Below are positions 1 to 6,438 of a stretch of DNA of 7,496 nt, piece after piece (position 1 is the first letter of the stretch; each line of letters opens with the position of its first letter). The notes under the pieces are model-generated. The model made no database searches. It had not been told where the DNA came from and was given only the letters and a program-made list of their open reading frames with translations. The DNA comes from Burkholderiales bacterium. GTDB lineage: Bacteria; Pseudomonadota; Gammaproteobacteria; Burkholderiales; Burkholderiaceae_D. The DNA lies in assembly GCA_016197345.1 (NCBI GenBank), contig JACPVY010000016.1:1-7496 (forward strand), written 5' to 3'. The translations under genes were made by a program, and so were the position numbers.

Positions 1-13
1 TGCGGGCCTTTTT
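1..13 (+). terminator. Possible right arm of an upstream gene's terminator (cut by window edge)
   Basis: The window opens with a GC-rich run followed by five T residues (GCGGGCC then TTTTT), which is the usual look of the 3' arm and U-tract of a rho-independent terminator. The left arm would lie outside the window, so pairing cannot be confirmed. If real, it would end a gene to the left reading in the + direction. Confidence 0.3.
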
Positions 14-20
14 CACGTCC

Positions 21-49
21 AAACGCAAATGGACGCAATAGCGTAGAAT
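21..49 (+). promoter_or_regulatory. Weak candidate sigma-70 promoter for the CNNM/CorC-like gene
   Basis: A TAGAAT hexamer at 44-49 is one base from the TATAAT consensus and lies 37 bases ahead of the chosen TTG start, a reasonable leader length. No good -35 box is found at 16-18 bp spacing; the hexamer at 21-26 (AAACGC) is poor. It is the best candidate between the putative upstream terminator and the gene, but only by position and the -10 match. Confidence 0.25.
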
Positions 50-86
50 ACATCCCCCTTCATTTACTCATTTTTAGAAAGTCATC

Positions 87-1409
87 TTGGAGAATTTTTT
101 TCTCGTCATCGTTGCGCTTGCTTTAGTTGCGCTTAACGGTTTTTTTGTTGCAGCCGAATTCGGCTTGGTGAAACTACGCGCGACACGCGTGCGAGCGCTA
201 CTCAAACAAGGCGGGCTGCGCAGCCGCATTCTCGCCAAAATGCATGGCCATCTCGATAATTATCTATCCGCCTGCCAGTTAGGCATTACCCTCGCCTCTT
301 TAGGTTTGGGTTGGATCGGTGAACCTGCATTTGCCAGCTTGCTCGAGCCAGTGATTCACTTTGTTGGCATTCAATCGCCCAAAATCATTCACGGCATTGC
401 CTTCTTTTTCGCTTTTTTCACGATTTCATTCTTGCATATCGTCGTCGGTGAACTAGCGCCGAAATCGCTAGCGATACGACTGCCGGAAAAAATTTCATTA
501 TGGGCCGCCCTGCCCTTGTATGGCTTTTACTGGGCGATGTTTCCGGCGATTTGGGTACTCAATACCAGCTCTAGCGCGGTGCTACGCTTGCTCGGTTTGA
601 ATGCCGGCCATGAACACGAAAATCATTATTCGGCAGATGAAATCAAGTTGATTTTGCGCTCTTCCACTGCAACCGAGAACTTTAGCCGCGATGAATGGAA
701 TATCTTGGCGCAAACATTGGATTTCCGCGAATTGGAAGTCTCCGATTTGATGCGTCCGTTTAGCGAAGTGATTGCGCTCTCACGCAGCAAAACGACGCAA
801 GAAAACATGGAAATTGCCTGTCATCACCGCTTTAGCCGCTATCCTTATCTCGATAGCGATGGCAGCACCATGCTCGGCATGCTGCACTTAAAAGATTTGT
901 TTTTGGCGCAGCAAAGCGGCAAGAGTATCGAGGATTTATCGAAGTTTTTGCTGAAGGTTGAACACGTCGAGCCGAATATGTCAGCGCTACGACTGTTTCG
1001 CCGCTTTCGCGATGGCGCGCCGCACTTCGCGATTGTTGGCAACAAAGGGCAACGGCCATTGGGATTTTTGACGCTCGATAATCTCTTGAGCGCGCTGGTC
1101 GGCCAGATCCGCGATGAATTCCGCCAAACTGAAAACGATTGGACGCGGCTAGATGACGGCAGTTTGATCGGCAAAGGCAGCTTACCGCTACAAACGCTAG
1201 AGCGGGCGCTTGGGATTGATATCGACAATGAGGAAGTCGATTCAGTCGGCGGCTTGTTGATGTACACGCTAGGCAATATTCCACACGAAGGGCAACGACT
1301 CGTGTTTGATGGCTTTAGCGTCGTCGTCAAAAAGATGAGCGGGCCAAGAATAGTATTGGTCAGGGTGTTTCCCGGTGACGCAAATCCGCCGGAACCCAGC
1401 GCTTCTTAA
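87..1409 (+). CDS. CNNM/CorC-HlyC family membrane protein with CBS domains (hemolysin family / putative ion transporter)
   Basis: This is a 440-residue integral membrane protein of the CNNM/CorC family, often annotated hemolysin family protein; characterised relatives act in Mg2+ (or Co2+) efflux and homeostasis. The DUF21/CNNM membrane domain covers about residues 1-170, with hydrophobic segments near 3-23, 62-90, 100-120 and 136-170, the early N-G-F-F-V-A-A-E-F signature at 17-25 and the family motif GELAPKS at 121-127. Two CBS domains follow (about 217-275 and 285-345), which in relatives bind adenine nucleotides. A CorC_HlyC domain is seen at about 350-430, with the motif SVGGLLMYTLGNIPHEGQ at 386-403. 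The start is TTG: an in-frame TAG lies just upstream at 75-77, the first internal ATG is residue 52, and the membrane domain needs the N-terminus. A weak AGAAAG site (76-81) precedes it. The actual substrate cannot be told from sequence. Confidence 0.93.
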   Translation: MENFFLVIVALALVALNGFFVAAEFGLVKLRATRVRALLKQGGLRSRILAKMHGHLDNYLSACQLGITLASLGLGWIGEPAFASLLEPVIHFVGIQSPKIIHGIAFFFAFFTISFLHIVVGELAPKSLAIRLPEKISLWAALPLYGFYWAMFPAIWVLNTSSSAVLRLLGLNAGHEHENHYSADEIKLILRSSTATENFSRDEWNILAQTLDFRELEVSDLMRPFSEVIALSRSKTTQENMEIACHHRFSRYPYLDSDGSTMLGMLHLKDLFLAQQSGKSIEDLSKFLLKVEHVEPNMSALRLFRRFRDGAPHFAIVGNKGQRPLGFLTLDNLLSALVGQIRDEFRQTENDWTRLDDGSLIGKGSLPLQTLERALGIDIDNEEVDSVGGLLMYTLGNIPHEGQRLVFDGFSVVVKKMSGPRIVLVRVFPGDANPPEPSAS

Positions 1410-1410
1410 C

Positions 1411-1441
1411 AAAAAAGCCGATGCATGCATCGGCTTTTTTT
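1411..1441. terminator. Perfectly symmetrical bidirectional rho-independent terminator
   Basis: Six A residues, an 18-base GC-containing hairpin (stem GCCGATG / CATCGGC, loop CATG, at 1417-1434) and six to seven T residues form a perfect 30-base palindrome at 1411-1440. Read on either strand it gives a stem followed by a U-tract. It starts two bases after the stop codon of the + strand CNNM gene and lies 24 bases beyond the stop of the - strand slyD, so it should end both convergent units. Confidence 0.92.
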
Positions 1442-1464
1442 CAATTGCACAGGCAATGAATCAA

Positions 1465-2016
1465 TTAATGGATGGGATGGCTACGATATTCGTCTGCCTC
1501 ATCGCCTTCATCATCTTCGTCATCCATATCATGATCATGGCCGTGCGGGCCGTGAGCATGTTCGTGGGTGATTTCTTCGGCGGTCGCAGCACGCACGCTT
1601 TCAACATTCAAATCGAATACCAGCGCAATACCAGCCAGCGGATGATTGCCATCTAATACCACTTTATCGTCAGCGATATCGGTCACGGTGAAGATCACGG
1701 CATCATCATCTTCCTCGCCACCTTCTGGCATACCTTCAAATTGCATCCCCACTTCGAGTGGCGTCGGCAGGCGATTGCGTGGTTCAACCTTGACCAATTC
1801 CGCATCATATTCGCCAAAAGCATCTTCTGGCTCGATTTGTATCGTGGTTTTGTAGCCAGCTTCTTGGCCATCGAGTGCTTCTTCGATCTTAGGCAAGGTG
1901 TTTTCATAGCCACCATGCAGATACACCATCGGTTGCTGACCTTCTTCGATCAGATTGCCCTGGGCATCTGACAGCTTGTAGTGCACAGTCACTACCGTGT
2001 TTCTGGCAATCTTCAT
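1465..2016 (-). CDS. slyD: FKBP-type peptidyl-prolyl cis-trans isomerase SlyD
   Basis: SlyD is a cytoplasmic prolyl isomerase, chaperone and nickel-binding metallochaperone; in E. coli it helps [NiFe]-hydrogenase maturation and folding of several proteins, including phage lysis protein E. This 183-residue protein has the split FKBP fold around an insert-in-flap chaperone domain (about 72-122), with family motifs at VHYKL (11-15), VYLHGG (31-36), DAFGEYD (65-71) and LDGNHPLAG (121-129). The C-terminal tail (from about 150) carries eight His residues, six of them in 151-162, then an Asp/Glu-rich stretch. Unlike E. coli SlyD it contains no Cys. The ATG at 2016 is preferred over an in-frame start 55 codons further out at 2181, because the homology begins here and AAGGA (2023-2027) is well placed. 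That ATG overlaps the TGA of the baseplate gene by four bases (ATGA), implying translational coupling to the injection-system operon. Confidence 0.95.
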   Translation of the reverse strand: MKIARNTVVTVHYKLSDAQGNLIEEGQQPMVYLHGGYENTLPKIEEALDGQEAGYKTTIQIEPEDAFGEYDAELVKVEPRNRLPTPLEVGMQFEGMPEGGEEDDDAVIFTVTDIADDKVVLDGNHPLAGIALVFDLNVESVRAATAEEITHEHAHGPHGHDHDMDDEDDEGDEADEYRSHPIH

Positions 2017-5000
2017 GTTTTGTCCTTTAAATATTGAGGCGGGTAAAATAGTGACAACGGCAGCAGCGCACGAGAATATTTTGGTACGGTGAAACGAATC
2101 TCGCCACTTTGACGAAAATCGCCAGTGCGGTCCTCGGTATCGTCTATCTTCCACCAGCCAGTGCCATTCCAATACTCCCACGATAAATCCGGGGCGGTGG
2201 TGGCGCTAGTTGCATATCGGCTCCATTTGCTGGTGCTGCCGGGATCGTAGCTAAAGTGAACTTTCCCTTCGCTGTCAGCGCTCGGCAGCGTGCTCCATAG
2301 CGCGTTACACAACATCAAACTGCCGCCGATCTCGGCTCCTTGTGGGATCACTGTGGTGATGGTCTGTTCGAGCGGATTTGCGGCTTCGCTCGTATCATGC
2401 AAACGCGTTTGCAAGGCGAGGGCGGTGGACGCATACCATATCCCAGCTTGCGGCAGATAATCGAACTCAAGCACTTCGTCGGGCTGGATTTCCCATGCAT
2501 TCCAGTCACCCGTTTCAGGGACATCGGTGTTCAAGGTCAGGATATTGTAGGTGGTTTGATTGAGCCCTTGCTGGAAGCTAACGGCAATCACATCAACCCT
2601 GTAAGCACGCGCTTGCCCGGTGGTATTGACCAAGATCAAGGCGGTGCCAAATTTCGGTGGTGGCACTTGCTCTGGAATGCGTAATTGATTCGGCGCGATT
2701 AATTCACCGCTATAGCGTAAGTCCAGTTCATTCAAATCAAACATTCTGGCAAGGTGGTCGCTTCCTGCTGTCGGACCAAGCACCCACGGCCGTCCTTCCG
2801 CAACCAGTGGCGCAGTCGTGACAAATGGCCACAGCCGGGCATTCTCAGTGTCCCATTGAATCCAGTCGCAACTAGCCATCGCAAGCGTGGGCACGAGGCC
2901 GTTGCCGACGCGGCTAGCCAATTCGGATATGTTGCGGAAACGAAATGGTGCGAAGCCATCGCTCATCAAATCTTGATTGTTGCCGGGGACGACCAAATTC
3001 ACGCCGACAAAAATGGGACTTTGCCCCGGTGTGCCGGGCGGCAATACCGTTTCGCTCTGTATGGTCGGCGTGGCGCTATCTGCTTGCGTTGGCACTGCGC
3101 ACCACGCCATTTTGACGGTGCCGCCTGCGCTACGCACACTACACGCTAGCCACATGGGGGTAGTGGCGTAATCGAAACTTTGTCCTGAAAACGCAAGGCT
3201 AGGAGCATCGCCGACCACGCTGCCAGCGCAATCGACGGTGTAATGAAATAGTGCTTCAGTAGGGCGATTAAGGTCGCCCGTCAAACTATTCCAAGCGGCA
3301 ATGCCTATCGTATCGTCGGCGTCAGCTGCGCCGGGGATTACCAAGGCGACATAAATTTGGTCTTGGCTATCGTCGTGCCATTGCCATGCGAGCGGCGTGT
3401 GACTACCTTCCCAGCCAGTGGGACAGGCGAGTTTGCCGATCAAGCGCCAGTTGCCTTCGCTCGCATGCAAGATGCCAAGCGTGGCACCATCGGCTGCAAG
3501 CAGCAGGGCGCGATCAAGGGCGCCAAATTGCTCACCATAGACCCCATTTGCTTGCAGTAAGGGCACAATCCGCACCCATTCAGTGTCGTCCATCTCGGCC
3601 ACGGTTTGCCAACTGCGCCCAGTTTGGTTAAAGCTGCGCACGGCCACTTGTTTGCCGCCATCGAGCAAGGCTAATAGGCTCGCGCCAGTCTCCCACACCC
3701 CTTGTCCGGTAGCAGCGAGCTGAATGATGTCGGCATTGTCGGCAGGAATTCCCAGCCAGCTCCATTTACTACCGGAAGGATGGTTCCACGCCCAGACGTC
3801 TTTGCCCGCAGGTAGGCATAGCATCAAATTGCCGCCGTATGGGTAGGTTTGGATTTTGATCGGGGCAAGGTCGGCAGAAAATCCTTCGAAACGATTCACG
3901 GCATCACCGGCGTCGCTATCTGCCGTGGCACTGGTCGGTGCCAGTGAAGAAAGCAAAGACCAATCGAGCACGGTGCTATCGTTAGCATTGGGTGCCGCCC
4001 GAAAAATATGCAAGTTGCCATCTTGCCCGGCGGCTGCGGTGCCAATGATGTTGCTCCAAATCATCCAGCCGACGGCTGGCCCTAGCGTGCGCCCGGCGAT
4101 TTCTGCGGTTAGCGTGACTTTCGCCCTGGCCTTGGAAAATACTTCTTTGCACGCGAGGAAAAAAGAATCGAATTGACGTGGGCTTTTGCCGAATGGGTAA
4201 AAGCGGTCGTTCAATACCACTGAGGTCGTGTTCGAGACCGCTTCCATCGCCGGCATCTCTTCCGCACTCTCGCCAGTACTTTGAATCTGCAAGCGCAAGC
4301 CTTCAAAGGTCTGCGCCGTCGTGCTAATTTGCGCGGGATCGGCCAGCGCGCGTAGCCACCGACTACTGCGGCCAGCGATATCGACAATTTCCACACTGCC
4401 GCTATCGGCCTTGGTTAAGCGCAAGGTGTCCGTTTCGCCCGAGGTCGATAAGCTCGCCGTGAGCGGTAGCCATGCCGGGTCGGCATCTTTGTCCGCTTTT
4501 CCCCAATAATGCCAGCTACATTTGCCGTAGAGCGCTTGCCCGCCTTGCAAGTCGATGACCACAGGTGCGGTAAGATTGAGCGCATTTTCATCACCGATGT
4601 AGAGGTAATGTGCTTCCAGATCGCGGGCAGCGCCGGAAAACGGTGTAAAGGATTGCACCAATCGTACTGTATCGCCAACTTGTGGCATGGCGTTCGCTGG
4701 CAAGGCTGGGTCAATTCTGACTAGGCCACCTTGGGCTTTTTCGGCAATTCGATATTGGGCTGCGCCAATTTGCAGCCACAAATCTGCTTCCAGACCGAGT
4801 TCGGGTGGGTCGAGCTGTAGCCGATCATAGACATTGTCTTCACCTACCACGCTCTTGACGATCCAGCGTGTTGGGAGAGCAGATGGCGCTTCCACTCGCA
4901 ACAAAGAGGGCGGCGGTAAATACAGCGCATCGGCATCGGCATCGAGCGCCACCGCGCGCGTCAGCAGACCCGGTACCACCCGAATATCCAAATTGCTTTC

Positions 5001-5369
5001 AAATGGAATGGGGGTGCTGGTGGTATTGACTTGAAACTTGAGCGGAGCCTTGGCGAACACAGTTTGTTTGCCGTTAGCACGCGCTTTTAGCACCACTGGC
5101 ATGCGCGCCGCATTGCCGGGACGGGCAGCAATGGCGAGCCAATCGAGCATGCCGAGCGCTGCCTTATTCGGTGTTTGATCCAAGCGCTGCGTGACTTCGG
5201 CATTGATTTGCGCGGCGAGCTGCAAAAAGGCCCGGCCAAAATCGCCGCGCGCAGTGGCGTCGGCCCGGGCCGCAATACCTTGCCAATTCGGCAGCCAAGT
5301 TTGCGCGCGTTGTTGCAGTTCGCGAAACAGCGCTTCGCTGCGGCGTGGATCGGGGCGGGGATCGCTCAT
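2013..5369 (-). CDS. Putative baseplate assembly protein of a contractile injection system (eCIS), with beta-propeller-like insertion
   Basis: This 1118-residue protein resembles the large 'putative baseplate assembly protein' family (Afp11/Afp12, gpJ-like wedge) of extracellular contractile injection systems. In the N-terminal part, the helical stretch at about 44-80 (FGRAFLQLAAQINAEVTQRL, then an L-x-W-L segment) followed by a beta-rich region (92-340) is typical. A second family block is FYPFG-x-SPRQFDSFFLACKEVFSK at 390-413. The WEYWNGTGWW block at 1064-1073 with SGEIRFTVP at 1088-1096 normally follows that block closely. Here about 630 residues separate them. Residues 435-760 show roughly six units of 45-55 residues, each with a hydrophobic strand and a W-containing turn, resembling a beta-propeller. 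The protein ends about 22 residues after SGEIRFTVP, where relatives usually continue, so the C-terminus may be truncated. The start has an almost perfect AAGGAGGA site (5375-5382) and overlaps the upstream stop by four bases. Confidence 0.82.
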   Translation of the reverse strand: MSDPRPDPRRSEALFRELQQRAQTWLPNWQGIAARADATARGDFGRAFLQLAAQINAEVTQRLDQTPNKAALGMLDWLAIAARPGNAARMPVVLKARANGKQTVFAKAPLKFQVNTTSTPIPFESNLDIRVVPGLLTRAVALDADADALYLPPPSLLRVEAPSALPTRWIVKSVVGEDNVYDRLQLDPPELGLEADLWLQIGAAQYRIAEKAQGGLVRIDPALPANAMPQVGDTVRLVQSFTPFSGAARDLEAHYLYIGDENALNLTAPVVIDLQGGQALYGKCSWHYWGKADKDADPAWLPLTASLSTSGETDTLRLTKADSGSVEIVDIAGRSSRWLRALADPAQISTTAQTFEGLRLQIQSTGESAEEMPAMEAVSNTTSVVLNDRFYPFGKSPRQFDSFFLACKEVFSKARAKVTLTAEIAGRTLGPAVGWMIWSNIIGTAAAGQDGNLHIFRAAPNANDSTVLDWSLLSSLAPTSATADSDAGDAVNRFEGFSADLAPIKIQTYPYGGNLMLCLPAGKDVWAWNHPSGSKWSWLGIPADNADIIQLAATGQGVWETGASLLALLDGGKQVAVRSFNQTGRSWQTVAEMDDTEWVRIVPLLQANGVYGEQFGALDRALLLAADGATLGILHASEGNWRLIGKLACPTGWEGSHTPLAWQWHDDSQDQIYVALVIPGAADADDTIGIAAWNSLTGDLNRPTEALFHYTVDCAGSVVGDAPSLAFSGQSFDYATTPMWLACSVRSAGGTVKMAWCAVPTQADSATPTIQSETVLPPGTPGQSPIFVGVNLVVPGNNQDLMSDGFAPFRFRNISELASRVGNGLVPTLAMASCDWIQWDTENARLWPFVTTAPLVAEGRPWVLGPTAGSDHLARMFDLNELDLRYSGELIAPNQLRIPEQVPPPKFGTALILVNTTGQARAYRVDVIAVSFQQGLNQTTYNILTLNTDVPETGDWNAWEIQPDEVLEFDYLPQAGIWYASTALALQTRLHDTSEAANPLEQTITTVIPQGAEIGGSLMLCNALWSTLPSADSEGKVHFSYDPGSTSKWSRYATSATTAPDLSWEYWNGTGWWKIDDTEDRTGDFRQSGEIRFTVPKYSRALLPLSLFYPPQYLKDKT

Positions 5370-5776
5370 AACGGTCCTCCTTCACGGAAATAAAACGGAT
5401 ACACCAGATTGCCGACTTGGTTGGTGGCACGCATCCGCCAATGCACGCTAATGTCGAGCCGCCCATCCGCTGCGCGATAAGGATCGACCGTCACCTCCAA
5501 CACCTCAATCCGTGCCTCAAAGCGCACCAGTGCATCGCGCACTAACGAGGCGGTGCGGTTGACGGTAGCGTTGTCGATGACTTCAAATACCATGTCCTGA
5601 ATGCCGCAGCCAAAGTCCGGGCGCATTACGCGCTCGCCGGGGGAGGTGCCAAGGATGATCAGGATGCTTTGTTGCACGTCATCTTCGGCTTCAGCGGTGG
5701 CGACCAAGGCGGTTGCCGGATCTAGCCGCACTGGGCTGGCCCAACCGCGTCCAAGAAATTGTTTTTGCGCTTCCAT
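5366..5776 (-). CDS. GPW/gp25 family baseplate wedge protein (Afp9-like)
   Basis: This 136-residue protein belongs to the gp25/gpW family, a small wedge subunit that links the central hub to the sheath and baseplate in phage tails, T6SS and eCIS. Visible hallmarks are FLGRGW near the N-terminus (7-12), the core motif SPGERVMRPDFGCGI at 45-59, and a C-terminal beta strand ending in YPFYF (126-130). Its length is normal and no damage is seen. ATG at 5776 sits seven bases after the stop of the spike gene; a GAGGG-type ribosome binding site overlaps that stop. Its own stop overlaps the next ATG (ATGA), and its last codons carry the strong ribosome binding site of the baseplate gene. Among the eCIS genes here it is one of the safest calls. 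Confidence 0.93.
   Translation of the reverse strand: MEAQKQFLGRGWASPVRLDPATALVATAEAEDDVQQSILIILGTSPGERVMRPDFGCGIQDMVFEVIDNATVNRTASLVRDALVRFEARIEVLEVTVDPYRAADGRLDISVHWRMRATNQVGNLVYPFYFREGGPL
5375..5382 (-). promoter_or_regulatory. Strong Shine-Dalgarno site of the baseplate gene, inside the gp25-like gene
   Basis: On the - strand AAGGAGGA stands five bases ahead of the ATG at 5369, matching the anti-Shine-Dalgarno sequence almost perfectly. It lies in the last codons of the gp25-like gene, where it encodes the Glu-Gly-Gly before the terminal Pro-Leu. Together with the four-base ATGA overlap it fixes this start and allows strong initiation or re-initiation of the 1118-residue baseplate protein. 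Confidence 0.8.
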
Positions 5777-5783
5777 CTCGCCC

Positions 5784-6422
5784 TCAATTGATGTTGATCG
5801 CCGCCCCTTGCAGGGTCATGGTGCCGCTTGCTTTGATGCTCATCGTGCCGCTCGCCTCAATCGCCACCATTTGCCCTTTGAGCGTGAGTTTGGTCTTGGC
5901 TTCGATGGTGACGTTGCCCGCTTGGCTTTCAATCACAAAGCTATTGCCATTGCCGTCTTCTAGCTTGATGCCGTCGTCGTCGATAGTGAGTTTGTGTTTA
6001 CCGTCGGCTAGCGCTAAATCGATCTTGCCCTTGGCATCGTCATCATCGAAGGTCAGGGTGTGGCCTTTGCGGGTTTTGAACATGCGTAGATTGTTTTTGC
6101 CATCATCATTGTTGGCGGGTGGCTTATCTTGGCCATTCCACAAGGCCCCGATCACATAGGGCGCAGTCATATCGCCGCGCTCAAAGGCGACCAGCACTTC
6201 GTCGCCCACTTCGGGTAGGCAAAAGCTGCCACGCTCGTTTCCCGCCATCGCCACGGCAATCCGCACCCAATCGGTTTCCGCTTGTTCGCTATGCCAAGGG
6301 AAGCGTAGTTTGACGCGGCCCAAGCCTTCAGGGTCTTGGTTTTGCGTGACGAGCGCCAACGCCACGCCTTTGACGGCACCGCCGCGTTCTTGTTGATTCG
6401 TCGCCAAGGTATCCAAACTCAT
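5784..6422 (-). CDS. Phage baseplate assembly protein V / gp5-VgrG-like spike (OB-fold plus beta-helix)
   Basis: This 212-residue protein is the needle part of a contractile-injection spike. Residues about 18-98 form the gp5/VgrG-type OB-fold, recognisable from GLGRVKLRFPW (34-44), DWVRIA (51-56), FCLPEVGDEVLVAFERGD (67-84) and PYVIGALWNG (88-97). Residues 112-212 are a chain of short beta-strand repeats rich in Asp, Gly and Lys (KGHTLTFDDDD, KHKLTIDDDGIKL, GNVTIEAKTKLTLKG), as expected for a trimeric beta-helix, ending in ININ. An eight-residue unit, ASGTM followed by three residues, occurs twice in tandem (190-205). In Afp8 and VgrG the gpD-like hub and this domain are one polypeptide; here the hub is a separate upstream gene, as in many eCIS. 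The start is ATG at 6422 with AAAGGA seven bases upstream. The downstream gp25-like gene follows after seven bases, with no PAAR tip gene between. Confidence 0.9.
   Translation of the reverse strand: MSLDTLATNQQERGGAVKGVALALVTQNQDPEGLGRVKLRFPWHSEQAETDWVRIAVAMAGNERGSFCLPEVGDEVLVAFERGDMTAPYVIGALWNGQDKPPANNDDGKNNLRMFKTRKGHTLTFDDDDAKGKIDLALADGKHKLTIDDDGIKLEDGNGNSFVIESQAGNVTIEAKTKLTLKGQMVAIEASGTMSIKASGTMTLQGAAININ
5808..5855 (-). repeat. Two imperfect 24-bp tandem units in the spike beta-helix
   Basis: Two adjacent 24-base units encode ASGTMSIK and ASGTMTLQ at residues 190-205 of the spike protein. They differ at several positions, so this is best read as a protein-level beta-helix repeat and not a recent DNA duplication. 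Confidence 0.6.
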
Positions 6423-6438
6423 TGCGTTGTCCTTTGCG

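Noticed and set aside
832..1330. Two long - strand frames (150 and 161 residues) inside the CNNM/CorC gene
   Set aside because: They lie fully antisense to a convincing gene, show no recognisable domain and have no ribosome binding site.
2017..2181. N-terminal extension of SlyD by 55 residues in the same frame
   Set aside because: The extension is the out-of-frame shadow of the baseplate gene, has no SlyD homology, and the ATG at 2016 has a good ribosome binding site and the family N-terminus.
2340..5451. Numerous + strand frames of 60-130 residues opposite the baseplate gene
   Set aside because: Low-complexity antisense shadows of a GC-rich coding region with no family resemblance.
5601..6159. 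+ strand frames of 120 and 148 residues opposite the gp25-like and spike genes
   Set aside because: The Leu/Ser/Pro-rich translation is the mirror of the Asp/Gly/Lys repeats of the spike; not a real membrane protein.
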